Shown: positions 16,132 to 26,507, numbered from the stretch's first letter. The stretch: DNA of 64,000 nt from a bacterium (GCA_905221295.1 CAJNCP010000001.1:1-64000), one strand, 5' to 3'. Notes: generated from the sequence alone by a model not told the origin. A program made the numbers and translations.

Positions 16132-16195
16132 TTTTGCTCTAAGTATAAAACCATTTGAAAAATAGAGTAAATATCCGCCGATACAGCATTCTGCT

Positions 16196-16224
16196 TTTAC
16201 ACTTGGGCTGAAATATGATAAAAT
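16196..16224 (+). promoter_or_regulatory. Promoter of Asp23-fakA operon
   Basis: -35 TTTACA (16196-16201), 17-bp spacer, extended -10 TGA-TAAAAT (16216-16224). Confidence 0.7.
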
Positions 16225-16252
16225 AGAGTATCAACAATTTGAGGTAAAAAAA

Positions 16253-16618
16253 ATGACTGTAAAAATTAATACAAAAGATGGTCAAATCGAACTAACAGAT
16301 GAAGTGATTGCAACCGTTGTAGGTGGTGCAGCAACTGAGATTTTTGGTGTGGTCGGTATGGCTAGCAAAAATACCCTCAAAGATAATTTCCAAGCCCTCC
16401 TTGGTAAGGAAAATTATGCAAAAGGTGTTGTCGTAAAAGCAGCCGAAGATGGCAGTATTGCAGTTGATGTTTATACCGTCTTGAGCTACGGAACAAAGAT
16501 TAGTGAAGTCTCAAAAAACATCCAAGAGCGTGTTCGTTTTAGTTTGGAAAACCAACTAGGAATAACTGCTCAGACTGTGAATGTCTACATTCAAAATATC
16601 AAAGTTGTAGGAGAATAA
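16253..16618 (+). CDS. Asp23/Gls24 family protein (YloU-like)
   Basis: 121 residues of the Asp23/Gls24 family, with the conserved IATVVGGAATEIFGVVGMASKN segment, VVKAAEDGSIAVDVYTVLSYGTKISEVSKNIQERV, and the C-terminal TVNVYIQNIKV. Family members are small, abundant, envelope-associated proteins linked to alkaline or general envelope stress; in Firmicutes this one nearly always precedes fakA. The ATG follows GAGG with a spacer of about 8 nt. The next gene starts 2 nt after the stop, indicating coupling. Confidence 0.9.
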   Translation: MTVKINTKDGQIELTDEVIATVVGGAATEIFGVVGMASKNTLKDNFQALLGKENYAKGVVVKAAEDGSIAVDVYTVLSYGTKISEVSKNIQERVRFSLENQLGITAQTVNVYIQNIKVVGE

Positions 16619-16620
16619 TC

Positions 16621-18288
16621 GTGTCAAAAATTACTACCAGCTTATTTCAAGAGATGGTGCAGGCTGCATCAACTCGTTTGAATAAGCAAGCAGAATATGT
16701 CAATTCATTAAACGTCTTTCCAGTTCCAGATGGAGATACTGGGACAAACATGGGAATGACCATCGAGAATGGTGCCAAAGAAGTAGCAGACAAGCCAGCT
16801 TCTACAGTTGGAGAAGTGGCGAGCATTCTTGCTAAGGGACTCTTGATGGGTGCGCGTGGAAACTCAGGAGTTATCACGTCTCAACTTTTCCGTGGATTTT
16901 CCCAAGCTATTAAGGAAAAAGACGAATTAACAGGTCAAGACTTGGCTCTTGCTTTCCAATCCGGTGTCGAAGTAGCCTACAAGGCAGTTATGAAACCAGT
17001 CGAAGGAACTATTTTGACAGTTTCTCGTGGTGCGGCCATTGGGGCTAAGAAAAAAGCTGAGGAGACAGATGATGCTGTTGAGGTCATGCGTGCAGCCTTA
17101 GAAGGTGCTAAGAGAGCTCTAGCTAAGACACCAGAAATGCTTCCAGTCCTTAAGGAAGTTGGTGTGGTAGACTCAGGTGGTCAAGGTTTGGTCTTCATCT
17201 ACGAGGGATTCCTTTCAGCTCTTACTGGTGAATACAGTGCTTCAGAAGACTTTGTAGCAACTCCTGCCAACATGAGTGAAATGATCAATGCTGAACACCA
17301 CAAGTCAGTTGCTGGACATGTAGCGACTGAGGATATTACCTTCGGTTACTGTACGGAGATCATGGTAGCCCTCAAACAAGGTCCAACTTATTCTAAGGAC
17401 TTTGACTACGATGAATTCCGCAACTACTTGAATGACCTTGGGGACTCGCTCCTTGTTGTCAACGATGATGAGATTGTCAAAGTTCACGTCCATACCGAAG
17501 ATCCAGGTCTTGTTATGCAAGAAGGGCTTAAATATGGTAGCTTGGTCAAGGTTAAAGTGGACAACATGCGCAACCAACACGAAGCACAAGTTGAAAAAGA
17601 AGCAGCACAAGTCAGCAAGCCAGCTGAAGAGAAGGAATATGCCCTTATCGCAGTAGTAGCTGGTCAAGGTTTAGCAGATATCTTCCGTGCCCAAGGTGTG
17701 GATTATGTTATCGAAGGTGGTCAGACGATGAACCCTTCAACAGAAGACTTTATCAAGGCTGTTGAACAGGTCAATGCTCGCAACATCATCTTCTTGCCGA
17801 ACAACAAAAATATCTTTATGGCAGCTCAGTCTGCGGCTGAAGTGCTTGAACAACCTGCTGTTGTTGTAGAAGCTCGTACCCTTCCTCAAGGCTTGACGAG
17901 CCTTCTTGCTTTTGATCCAAGCAAGTCTATCGAAGAAAACAAAGAACGTATGACTGCAGCTCTTGGCGATGTCATCAGCGGAAGTGTAACAACAGCCGTT
18001 CGTGATACAACTATCGATGGATTAGCAATTCATGAAAATGACAATCTTGGTATGGTCGATGGGAAAATCCTCGTGTCAAATCCTGACATGCACCAAACCT
18101 TGACTGAAACTTTGAAACATATGTTGGACGAAGATAGTGAAATCGTGACTTTCTATGTCGGCGAAGATGGAAGCGAAGAACTTGCCAATGAAATTGCCCA
18201 AGAAATCGCAGAAGAATTTGAAGATGTTGAAGTAGAGATTCACCAAGGTCAACAACCTGTATATCCATATCTTTTCAGTGTGGAATAG
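16621..18288 (+). CDS. fakA: Fatty acid kinase catalytic subunit FakA (DAK2 domain, YloV)
   Basis: FakA phosphorylates fatty acids bound to FakB so that host fatty acids can enter phospholipid synthesis. 555 residues with GTG as start (AGGAG at the proper distance). The N-terminal kinase domain has the Mg-ATP motif VFPVPDGDTGTNMGMTIENG (residues about 31-50) and GLLMGARGNSGVI; the middle part has EGTILTVSRGA and the conserved YCTEIMVAL; the C-terminal domain resembles DegV folds (DEDSEIVTFYVGEDGSEE). It follows the Asp23 gene by 2 nt and precedes a lipoprotein by 7 nt. Confidence 0.93.
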   Translation: MSKITTSLFQEMVQAASTRLNKQAEYVNSLNVFPVPDGDTGTNMGMTIENGAKEVADKPASTVGEVASILAKGLLMGARGNSGVITSQLFRGFSQAIKEKDELTGQDLALAFQSGVEVAYKAVMKPVEGTILTVSRGAAIGAKKKAEETDDAVEVMRAALEGAKRALAKTPEMLPVLKEVGVVDSGGQGLVFIYEGFLSALTGEYSASEDFVATPANMSEMINAEHHKSVAGHVATEDITFGYCTEIMVALKQGPTYSKDFDYDEFRNYLNDLGDSLLVVNDDEIVKVHVHTEDPGLVMQEGLKYGSLVKVKVDNMRNQHEAQVEKEAAQVSKPAEEKEYALIAVVAGQGLADIFRAQGVDYVIEGGQTMNPSTEDFIKAVEQVNARNIIFLPNNKNIFMAAQSAAEVLEQPAVVVEARTLPQGLTSLLAFDPSKSIEENKERMTAALGDVISGSVTTAVRDTTIDGLAIHENDNLGMVDGKILVSNPDMHQTLTETLKHMLDEDSEIVTFYVGEDGSEELANEIAQEIAEEFEDVEVEIHQGQQPVYPYLFSVE

Positions 18289-18295
18289 GAGATTT

Positions 18296-18847
18296 ATGAA
18301 AAAAGTTTTAGGATTGATTTTTGTAGCATTACTTGCTCTTGCTGGCTGTGGTCAAACCAACACCGCAACAACAGAGTCAAGTAGTTCAGCAAGTTCGGTT
18401 GATTCATCTAGTCAGGCCAGTCAGGTAAAAGAAGAAATCAAGGAAACAACCAAAGTCCTTAAAGGGAAGATGAACGAACTTGATGTAACCATGACTTTTG
18501 TTTATACAGATGTTGTAAAACGATACAAGATGGATATGTTGGGAGAAATGGGAGAGGAGATTCCTGCAGAAATTACTCCAGAAGAATTTCAAGCAGTCTT
18601 TCGCGAAGCAGTGGAAAGCTCTCCAGAGTATATTGAAATCAAGGACGAACCTGGTGTTAAGGTTGAATATTTTACCGCCGATAATAAGAAGGTGAGAATA
18701 GTTATCGATCTTGACCTTGAAAAAGCAGATATGGATAGAGTTAAAAAGACTTATTTCTTTGAACCACTTGAGGATAGTATAGAAGACTTTAAGAAGCCAA
18801 ACGCTCTGATTGCTGGTTTAAAATTACAAGGATTCAAAGAAGAATAA
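18296..18847 (+). CDS. DUF1307-type lipoprotein
   Basis: 183 residues with a lipoprotein signal peptide: MKKVLGLIFVALLALAGC, predicted lipidated Cys at residue 18. A low-complexity Ser/Thr linker (about 22-45) follows, then an acidic soluble domain (KGKMNELDVTMTFVYTDVVKRYKMDM...) that fits the YehR/DUF1307 family of small lipoproteins of unknown function. The start at 18296 is supported by TAGGAG just upstream; a longer in-frame ATG at 18278 lies in fakA. Being the last gene of the Asp23-fakA operon, an envelope role is plausible but unproven. Confidence 0.8.
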   Translation: MKKVLGLIFVALLALAGCGQTNTATTESSSSASSVDSSSQASQVKEEIKETTKVLKGKMNELDVTMTFVYTDVVKRYKMDMLGEMGEEIPAEITPEEFQAVFREAVESSPEYIEIKDEPGVKVEYFTADNKKVRIVIDLDLEKADMDRVKKTYFFEPLEDSIEDFKKPNALIAGLKLQGFKEE

Positions 18848-18850
18848 ACG

Positions 18851-18886
18851 AAAGAGGCTAGGACGAAAAATCCTGCCCTCTTTTTA
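18851..18886 (+). terminator. Terminator of Asp23-fakA-lipoprotein operon
   Basis: Stem AAAGAGG...GGA / TCC...CCTCTTT with an A-rich loop, then TT. A GGCTAGGAC-type sequence like this recurs at many operon ends in oral streptococci. Confidence 0.75.
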
Positions 18887-18975
18887 TTTGTAAGAATCCT
18901 TTGTACGAGCAACGAACGAAGATCAGGCTTTTTTAGACTTCAAACGGTTTCTAATCTTATTCACGGAACCTAGGG

Positions 18976-19078
18976 ACTAGGAAATTGATGCTTGGTATAG
19001 GGATATCTATCCCACCGCCTCTTTTTATGACATTTGTCATATTTCCTAGTGACAGAAGCATCTAGCTCCGCCAATTTC
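18976..19078. repeat. Cluster of nested inverted repeats upstream of the ABC/two-component operon
   Basis: Four dyads share about 100 bp: ACTAGGAAAT (18976-18985) with ATTTCCTAGT (19041-19050); GGGATA-TC-TATCCC (19000-19013); the perfect palindrome ATGACA-TT-TGTCAT (19027-19040); and an alternative outer arm GAAATTG (18981-18987) plus ATGCTT with AAGCAT (19056-19061) plus CAATTTC (19072-19078). The whole is an imperfect palindrome. It could be response-regulator sites or a small palindromic mobile element of RUP type; I could not match it to either. Confidence 0.55.
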
Positions 19079-19085
19079 AAAAGAC

Positions 19086-19091
19086 TATAAT
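19086..19091 (+). promoter_or_regulatory. -10 box of the ABC/two-component operon
   Basis: TATAAT at 19086-19091 with no recognisable -35 at 19063-19068, suggesting activator dependence. The 6-2-6 palindrome at 19027-19040 is centred about 64 bp upstream of the expected start. Confidence 0.55.
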
Positions 19092-19117
19092 TGAAGTGTG
19101 AAATGGAGGAAGAAGAA

Positions 19118-19309
19118 ATGAAAAATAAAATGATTGTCGCAGTGAGTTTAGTAGCAGCAGGAGTTATGACCTATCTCATGTTTTCAGGATTGGACGAGGG
19201 TTTCTACCATTTTCCTTGGGAGCTCTTTGCTGGCTTTGGAATGATGTCTTGGCTTGTCAGAGAAGGTTTGAAATTAGTAAGAGATGTGAAAAAGGAGTTT
19301 GAGGAATGA
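19118..19309 (+). CDS. Small membrane protein (63 aa), first gene of ABC/two-component operon
   Basis: 63 residues with two membrane stretches (MIVAVSLVAAGVMTYLMFSG and WELFAGFGMMSWLVREGL) and a charged tail (KLVRDVKKEFEE). I chose the ATG at 19118 because GGAGGA (19105-19110) lies 7 nt upstream; the longer frame from 19091 would overlap the -10 box. The stop overlaps the next gene's ATG by 4 nt, so the two tiny proteins are translated together. Function unknown; the context suggests an accessory subunit or sensor for the ABC transporter. Confidence 0.75.
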   Translation: MKNKMIVAVSLVAAGVMTYLMFSGLDEGFYHFPWELFAGFGMMSWLVREGLKLVRDVKKEFEE

Positions 19310-19500
19310 AAAAAACAATCATCTATCTCTTGATCGGTCTATCACTCTTGGTATGGTTAGTGGAAATGTTTACTGGTTGGTTTGACCAAACCGTGCTTGG
19401 CCAATTTATTCGTGGTGCTTGGGGGTTTGGATTTATGATTTTCGTTGTTTTCCCTATGGGAATGAAGTGGTTGAAAGGAGAATCTCATGGCTGTGATTAA
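19306..19500 (+). CDS. Small membrane protein (64 aa), second gene of ABC/two-component operon
   Basis: 64 residues with two hydrophobic segments (IIYLLIGLSLLVWLVEMF and FGFMIFVVFPMGMKWL) and a short polar tail. It overlaps the preceding gene by 4 nt and runs 14 nt into the ATPase gene, so it is tightly coupled to both. GAGG sits before its ATG inside the upstream gene. It resembles the preceding protein in size and topology, though sequence similarity is slight. Function unknown. Confidence 0.75.
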   Translation: MKKTIIYLLIGLSLLVWLVEMFTGWFDQTVLGQFIRGAWGFGFMIFVVFPMGMKWLKGESHGCD

Positions 19501-20362
19501 AGTTGAGAAATTGAGTAAGAAAATAAAAGACAAGGAGATCTTGCGGAACATCTCCTTTGAAATCAACGATGGTGAATGTGTCGCCTTGATCGGGCCTAAC
19601 GGAGCAGGAAAAACAACCTTGATTGATTGCCTCTTGGGTGACAAGTTCATGAGCTCAGGTCGAATAGCCATTCAAGGGTTTGCACCAACAGATCCTCGAT
19701 TAAAGCAGCTTATTTCTGTCTTACCTCAAGAAAATGCAGTTGTTCAAAGCTTGAAAGTGAAAGAACTTCTATCATTTTTCAAGTCACTTTATCCCGACAG
19801 TCTTTCAGATAACGAAATTGATGACTTGCTGAGATTCTCAGACAAGCAGAAAAATCAGCTAGCGGGCAAGTTATCTGGTGGGCAAAAACGTTTGTTCTCT
19901 TTCGTGTTGACTTTAATAGGTCGTCCGGAAATTCTATTTTTAGACGAGCCAACTGCTGCCATGGATACGTCGACACGTCAGCATTTTTGGGAAATTGTCA
20001 ATCGGTTAAAGAAAAATGGTGTCACCATTGTCTACTCTTCTCACTATATCGAAGAGGTAGAACATACGGCTGACCGCATTTTGGTGCTCCATAAGGGAGA
20101 ATTGATTCGCGATACGACGCCTTATGCTATGCGTGGTGAAGAACAAGAAAAACATTTCACGGTACCTCTAACTTATCAGGAAATTATCAGCACTTTGGAC
20201 CAGGTTCAAGAGATTGAAATCAAGCAAAATGCTCTTTCCTTCACAACCAAAGAAGCCAGCCAAGTATGGAAAGCCTTACAAGAACAGGGCTGCACGATCG
20301 AAGAAATTGAAGTTCGCAATCGAACTCTCTTAGACAGTATCTTCGAAACGACTCAAGACTAA
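19487..20362 (+). CDS. ABC transporter ATP-binding protein
   Basis: 291-residue ATPase subunit: Walker A GPNGAGKTT (about residues 36-44), Q-loop LPQENAV, signature LSGGQKRL, Walker B ILFLDEPTAAMD, H-loop SSHYIEE. A C-terminal extension of about 75 residues follows the ATPase domain, as in drug/lantibiotic exporters of the CcmA/NatA type. Starts inside the preceding small gene after AAGGAG. With the following permease it forms an ABC-2 exporter controlled, by context, by the two-component system in the same operon. Confidence 0.93.
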   Translation: MAVIKVEKLSKKIKDKEILRNISFEINDGECVALIGPNGAGKTTLIDCLLGDKFMSSGRIAIQGFAPTDPRLKQLISVLPQENAVVQSLKVKELLSFFKSLYPDSLSDNEIDDLLRFSDKQKNQLAGKLSGGQKRLFSFVLTLIGRPEILFLDEPTAAMDTSTRQHFWEIVNRLKKNGVTIVYSSHYIEEVEHTADRILVLHKGELIRDTTPYAMRGEEQEKHFTVPLTYQEIISTLDQVQEIEIKQNALSFTTKEASQVWKALQEQGCTIEEIEVRNRTLLDSIFETTQD

Positions 20363-20371
20363 AGGAGATTG

Positions 20372-21109
20372 ATGATGAAAAATATGACAAGTCTCATGAA
20401 AGTGGAAATCATTCTGATGAAACGGCAAGCAGTCTACTATTTGCTATCTATCGGACTCCCAAGTGTGTTTTACCTTATCTTTTCTGGTATGATGTCAGGG
20501 TCAGATATTCCAGAAATTGTTCTTCAAGTCTATCTTTTTGCCATGACGCTCTTTAGTATCATGTCAAGCGCCTTTTTCAGTATCCCTAGCACACTCGAGT
20601 CTGACAAGACAAACAACTGGCAAAAATTGATTCAACATTCTCCTGTATCTATGGTAGAATATTATGTATCAAAGCTGTTCAGTACTCTGCTGACTTTCTT
20701 GTTATCAATTATAGTTGTCTTTTCGGTTGGTCATTTTGTCCGTGGAGTTACGCTACCTTGGCTTGACTGGTTGGGAATCGGTGCTATTTTGCTGGTCGGA
20801 AGTGTGGTCTTTATCAGTATGGGTGTCTTGGTGAGTTTGCTTCCCAGTGCTCAACTGATGACGGTTATTGGAAATATTGCCTATATTGCTTTGGCTGTCC
20901 TAGGTGGACTGTGGTTTCCTTTGAATTCCTTCCCAGAATGGCTCCAATCTATTGGAAAACTGACTCCAACCTATCAACTGATGCAGGTTGTCTCTTCCTA
21001 TTTGGAGCACCATGAATTTAATATTCTTTCTGCCTTGGTTGTGCTAGGATATACAGTTTTCTTTGGTGTCTTGGTAATCCAGCTCAAAAAACGGATTGAG
21101 GTAAAATAA
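20372..21109 (+). CDS. ABC-2 type transporter permease
   Basis: About 245 residues with six predicted membrane segments in ABC-2 order, including LLSIIVVFSVGHFVRGV, LLVGSVVFISMGVLVSLLP and IAYIALAVLGGLWFPLNSFPEWLQSIGKLTPTYQ, the last being the conserved ABC-2 family stretch before the final helix. Starts at tandem ATG codons (20372 and 20375) after AAAGGAG; the second has better spacing. Six residues at the end (KKRIEVK) are basic. The sensor kinase gene starts 1 nt after the stop. Confidence 0.9.
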   Translation: MMKNMTSLMKVEIILMKRQAVYYLLSIGLPSVFYLIFSGMMSGSDIPEIVLQVYLFAMTLFSIMSSAFFSIPSTLESDKTNNWQKLIQHSPVSMVEYYVSKLFSTLLTFLLSIIVVFSVGHFVRGVTLPWLDWLGIGAILLVGSVVFISMGVLVSLLPSAQLMTVIGNIAYIALAVLGGLWFPLNSFPEWLQSIGKLTPTYQLMQVVSSYLEHHEFNILSALVVLGYTVFFGVLVIQLKKRIEVK

Positions 21110-21110
21110 A

Positions 21111-22809
<1,699 letters not shown>

Positions 22810-22861
22810 TAAGAAAGATAAAAAAACATCTCAAACGAATCTTTAATCGAAGGAAATCCAT

Positions 22862-22899
22862 ACCAGAAAGTAGGAGGCAAAACTGCCTCCTTTTCTGGT
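22862..22899 (+). terminator. Terminator of ABC/two-component operon
   Basis: Two-part hairpin: ACCAGAAA / TTTCTGGT outside and AGGAGGCA / TGCCTCCT inside with loop AAAC; T's follow the inner stem. Confidence 0.75.
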
Positions 22900-22962
22900 T
22901 TAGAAAAGCGGTAAGAACTAGTGTCAAAGAGTTAAAAGATCAGAATAAAAACGAAAAAAATA

Positions 22963-22992
22963 TTGACAAGGATAGAAAAAATGTGTTACAAT
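22963..22992 (+). promoter_or_regulatory. Strong promoter of rpsL-rpsG
   Basis: -35 TTGACA (22963-22968), 18-bp spacer, extended -10 TGT-TACAAT (22984-22992). It opens a leader of about 130 nt before rpsL. The stretch 22810-23128 holds only the terminator at 22862, this promoter and the leader. Confidence 0.85.
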
Positions 22993-23000
22993 AATAGACG

Positions 23001-23066
23001 GTACTTTTTACTTTTGGTCTCTCAAAAGTGTACAGGGACGTGCTGACAAATGTTGCAAAAGTACAC
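23001..23066 (+). other. Structured rpsL leader
   Basis: Hairpin ACTTTTG-GTCTCT-CAAAAGT (23010-23029) flanked by GTAC repeats (23001-23004, 23030-23033). An alternative stem, GTGTAC (23028-23033) with GTACAC (23061-23066), competes with it. Mutually exclusive stems fit an autoregulated ribosomal-protein leader, but no known motif was matched. Confidence 0.4.
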
Positions 23067-23128
23067 ACAGATGGTAGCTGTCACCAAGTGTATCATCACC
23101 AAAAATAAAAAAACACAGGAGAATGTAG

Positions 23129-23545
23129 ATGCCTACAATTAACCAATTGGTTCGCAAACCGCGTAAATCAAAAGTAGAAAAATCTAAATCACCAGCTTTG
23201 AACGTTGGTTACAACAGTCACAAAAAAGTTCAAACAAACGTTTCTTCACCACAAAAACGTGGTGTAGCAACTCGTGTTGGAACAATGACACCTAAAAAAC
23301 CGAACTCTGCCCTTCGTAAATTCGCTCGTGTACGTTTGAGCAACCTTATCGAAGTTACTGCCTACATCCCAGGTATCGGACACAACTTGCAAGAGCACAG
23401 CGTGGTGCTTCTTCGCGGTGGACGTGTAAAAGACCTTCCAGGGGTACGTTACCATATCGTCCGTGGTGCACTTGATACTGCAGGTGTTAACGATCGTAAA
23501 CAAGGCCGTTCTAAATACGGAACTAAACGTCCGAAAAAAGCATAA
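23129..23545 (+). CDS. rpsL: 30S ribosomal protein S12
   Basis: 138 residues, the usual streptococcal S12, located at the decoding centre. [13 protein letters not shown] at the start and [11 protein letters not shown] at the end are diagnostic. The two loops where streptomycin-resistance changes occur read [12 protein letters not shown] and [14 protein letters not shown], the wild-type (sensitive) forms. Good ribosome site (AGGAG). rpsG follows after 19 nt in the conserved str operon order. Confidence 0.98.
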   Translation: MPTINQLVRKPRKSKVEKSKSPALNVGYNSHKKVQTNVSSPQKRGVATRVGTMTPKKPNSALRKFARVRLSNLIEVTAYIPGIGHNLQEHSVVLLRGGRVKDLPGVRYHIVRGALDTAGVNDRKQGRSKYGTKRPKKA

Positions 23546-23564
23546 GGAAAGGGGATAAAGAGAA

Positions 23565-24035
23565 ATGAGTCGTAAAAATAGAGCTCCAAAACGTGAAGTA
23601 TTGCCAGATCCGCTTTACAATTCACAATTAGTTACTCGTCTTATCAACCGCGTTATGCTTGACGGTAAACGTGGTACAGCTGCTTCAATCGTTTACGGTG
23701 CTTTTGAGCAAATCAAAGAAGCTACTGGTAACGATGCACTTGAAGTATTTGAAACAGCTATGGGAAATATCATGCCTGTACTTGAAGTACGTGCACGTCG
23801 TGTTGGTGGATCTAACTACCAAGTCCCAGTTGAAGTTCGTCCAGAACGTCGTACAACACTTGGACTTCGTTGGTTGGTAACAATCGCTCGCCTTCGTGGT
23901 GAACACACAATGCAAGACCGTCTTGCAAAAGAAATCTTGGATGCTGCTAACAACACTGGTGCAGCTGTTAAGAAACGTGAAGACACTCATCGTATGGCTG
24001 AAGCTAACCGTGCCTTCGCACACTTCCGTTGGTAA
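23565..24035 (+). CDS. rpsG: 30S ribosomal protein S7
   Basis: 156 residues of standard S7, which nucleates assembly of the 3' domain of 16S r[39 protein letters not shown] at the start (the KR-rich arm), [22 protein letters not shown] in the middle and AHFRW at the end are diagnostic. It is the last gene of the rpsL-rpsG transcript; fusA is separated by a 390-nt structured interval with its own terminator and promoter, unlike bacteria where fusA is directly adjoining. Confidence 0.98.
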   Translation: MSRKNRAPKREVLPDPLYNSQLVTRLINRVMLDGKRGTAASIVYGAFEQIKEATGNDALEVFETAMGNIMPVLEVRARRVGGSNYQVPVEVRPERRTTLGLRWLVTIARLRGEHTMQDRLAKEILDAANNTGAAVKKREDTHRMAEANRAFAHFRW

Positions 24036-24066
24036 TATAGGATGCGAAAGCGTTAAGAAAGTCCCA

Positions 24067-24314
24067 GAGAAAATAGGGAATCAAAGCAGGTTGCGATTGC
24101 AACCAATGAGATTCATCTTTTTCTCCAGACTTTTAGCTTGAGCTCAACTAGATCATGATGCTAGGAACGGTAAGGATGCACAGTGAGAATAGGAAACTGA
24201 CGCAGTATTCGACGAATACAAGGAAGTTTATCTTTTTCACACAGCATCCCGTTCCGGCTCAAATCGGCTAGCTAACTCTAGCCCGAGTTCAATTCAACTT
24301 ATCTACAAGTTGAA
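24067..24314 (+). ncRNA. Candidate structured RNA between rpsG and fusA
   Basis: Four hairpin domains read from the sequence. I: GAGAAAA (24067-24073) with TTTTCTC (24119-24125), AATC with GATT, and GGTTGC-GATT-GCAACC (24089-24104). II: a long nested stem: TTGAGC/GCTCAA (24138/24257), GGAACG/CGTTCC (24164/24250), GGATGC/GCATCC (24174/24244), GTGAGAA/TTTTCAC (24183/24234), AAACT/AGTTT (24194/24225) and GTATTC-GAC-GAATAC (24205-24219), about 36 pairs. III: GGCTAG/CTAGCC (24266-24283). IV: TTCAACTT/AAGTTGAA (24293-24314). No ORF of note. Could be a 3' UTR element, an independent small RNA or a palindromic repeat element. Edges are approximate. Confidence 0.55.
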
Positions 24315-24342
24315 GCCAACACATAACATGAAAACATTGAGA

Positions 24343-24370
24343 ACGGGTAGGTCCTGCCTATCCGTTTTTA
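24343..24370 (+). terminator. Terminator after the rpsG-fusA structured region
   Basis: Stem ACGGGTAGG / CCTATCCGT (one G-T pair) with loop TCCTG and TTTT. It separates the rpsL-rpsG transcript from the fusA promoter. Confidence 0.85.
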
Positions 24371-24379
24371 TTAAAATCG

Positions 24380-24388
24380 TGTTATAAT
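24380..24388 (+). promoter_or_regulatory. fusA extended -10 promoter
   Basis: TGT-TATAAT (24380-24388), 38 nt before the fusA start; no clear -35. Confidence 0.65.
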
Positions 24389-24425
24389 AGAATAGAAATT
24401 AAAATAAATAGGAGAAACAAACCTC

Positions 24426-26507
24426 ATGGCACGCGAATTTTCACTTGAAAAAACTCGTAATATCGGTATCATGGCTCACGTCGATGCCGGTAAAACAACA
24501 ACTACTGAGCGTATTCTTTACTACACTGGTAAAATCCACAAAATCGGTGAAACTCACGAAGGTGCGTCACAAATGGACTGGATGGAGCAAGAGCAAGAAC
24601 GTGGTATCACTATCACATCTGCTGCGACAACAGCTCAATGGAATAACCACCGCGTAAACATCATCGACACACCAGGACACGTGGACTTCACTATCGAAGT
24701 ACAACGTTCTCTTCGTGTATTGGACGGTGCGGTTACTGTTCTTGACTCACAATCAGGTGTTGAGCCTCAAACTGAAACAGTTTGGCGTCAAGCAACTGAG
24801 TACGGAGTTCCACGTATCGTATTTGCTAACAAAATGGACAAAATCGGTGCTGACTTCCTTTACTCAGTAAGCACACTTCACGACCGTCTTCAAGCAAACG
24901 CACACCCAATCCAATTGCCAATCGGTGCTGAAGATGACTTCCGCGGTATCATCGACTTGATCAAGATGAAAGCTGAAATCTATACTAATGACCTTGGTAC
25001 AGATATCCTTGAAGAAGATATTCCAGCTGAATACCTTGACCAAGCTCAAGAATACCGTGAAAAATTGGTTGAAGCAGTCGCTGAAACTGATGAAGACTTG
25101 ATGATGAAATACCTTGAAGGTGAAGAAATCACTAACGAAGAATTGAAAGCTGCTATCCGTAAAGCAACTATCAACGTTGAATTCTTCCCAGTATTGTGTG
25201 GTTCTGCCTTCAAGAACAAGGGTGTTCAATTGATGCTTGATGCGGTTATCGACTACCTTCCAAGCCCACTTGATATCCCAGCAATCAAAGGTATCAACCC
25301 AGATACAGATGAAGAAGAAACTCGTCCAGCATCTGACGAAGAGCCATTCGCAGCTCTTGCCTTCAAGATCATGACTGACCCATTCGTAGGTCGTTTGACA
25401 TTCTTCCGTGTATACTCAGGTGTTCTTCAATCAGGTTCTTACGTATTGAACACTTCTAAAGGTAAACGTGAACGTATCGGACGTATCCTTCAAATGCACG
25501 CTAACAGCCGTCAAGAAATTGACACTGTTTACTCAGGTGATATCGCTGCTGCCGTTGGTTTGAAAGATACAACAACTGGTGACTCATTGACAGATGAAAA
25601 AGCTAAAATCATCCTTGAGTCAATCAACGTTCCAGAACCAGTTATCCAATTGATGGTTGAGCCAAAATCTAAAGCTGACCAAGACAAGATGGGTGTTGCC
25701 CTTCAAAAATTGGCTGAAGAAGATCCAACTTTCCGCGTTGAAACTAACGTTGAAACTGGTGAAACAGTTATCTCTGGTATGGGTGAACTTCACCTTGATG
25801 TCCTTGTTGACCGTATGCGTCGTGAGTTCAAAGTTGAAGCGAACGTAGGTGCTCCTCAAGTATCTTACCGTGAAACATTCCGCGCTTCTACTCAAGCACG
25901 TGGATTCTTCAAACGTCAGTCTGGTGGTAAAGGTCAATTTGGTGATGTATGGATTGAATTTACTCCAAACGAAGAAGGAAAAGGATTCGAATTCGAAAAC
26001 GCAATCGTCGGTGGTGTGGTTCCTCGTGAATTTATCCCAGCGGTTGAAAAAGGTTTGGTAGAATCTATGGCTAACGGTGTTCTTGCAGGTTACCCAATGG
26101 TTGACGTTAAAGCTAAACTTTACGATGGTTCATACCACGATGTCGACTCATCTGAAACTGCCTTCAAGATCGCGGCTTCACTTGCCCTTAAAGAAGCTGC
26201 TAAGTCAGCACAACCAGCTATCCTTGAGCCAATGATGCTTGTAACCATCACTGTTCCTGAAGAAAACCTTGGTGATGTTATGGGTCACGTAACTGCTCGT
26301 CGTGGACGTGTTGATGGTATGGAAGCACACGGTAACAGTCAAATCGTACGTGCTTACGTTCCACTTGCTGAAATGTTTGGTTACGCAACTGTTCTTCGTT
26401 CAGCATCTCAAGGACGTGGTACCTTCATGATGGTATTTGACCACTACGAAGATGTACCTAAGTCAGTACAAGAAGAAATCATTAAGAAAAACAAAGGTGA
26501 AGACTAA
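24426..26507 (+). CDS. fusA: Elongation factor G
   Basis: GTPase that moves tRNA and mRNA through the ribosome and helps recycle ribosomes. 693 residues, full length. GTPase motifs: AHVDAGKTT (about 17-25), DTPGHVDF (about 81-88) and NKMD (about 135-138); later domains show [16 protein letters not shown] and the C-terminal [17 protein letters not shown]. Start follows AGGAG with a spacer of 9 nt. Codon use is strongly biased to the preferred set (GGT, CGT, GAA), as expected of a highly expressed gene. Confidence 0.98.
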   Translation: MAREFSLEKTRNIGIMAHVDAGKTTTTERILYYTGKIHKIGETHEGASQMDWMEQEQERGITITSAATTAQWNNHRVNIIDTPGHVDFTIEVQRSLRVLDGAVTVLDSQSGVEPQTETVWRQATEYGVPRIVFANKMDKIGADFLYSVSTLHDRLQANAHPIQLPIGAEDDFRGIIDLIKMKAEIYTNDLGTDILEEDIPAEYLDQAQEYREKLVEAVAETDEDLMMKYLEGEEITNEELKAAIRKATINVEFFPVLCGSAFKNKGVQLMLDAVIDYLPSPLDIPAIKGINPDTDEEETRPASDEEPFAALAFKIMTDPFVGRLTFFRVYSGVLQSGSYVLNTSKGKRERIGRILQMHANSRQEIDTVYSGDIAAAVGLKDTTTGDSLTDEKAKIILESINVPEPVIQLMVEPKSKADQDKMGVALQKLAEEDPTFRVETNVETGETVISGMGELHLDVLVDRMRREFKVEANVGAPQVSYRETFRASTQARGFFKRQSGGKGQFGDVWIEFTPNEEGKGFEFENAIVGGVVPREFIPAVEKGLVESMANGVLAGYPMVDVKAKLYDGSYHDVDSSETAFKIAASLALKEAAKSAQPAILEPMMLVTITVPEENLGDVMGHVTARRGRVDGMEAHGNSQIVRAYVPLAEMFGYATVLRSASQGRGTFMMVFDHYEDVPKSVQEEIIKKNKGED

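Noticed and set aside
24196..24220. GACGAATA as a possible ComX box
   Set aside because: First base is G instead of T, it lies within a base-paired hairpin stem, and no gene starts nearby.
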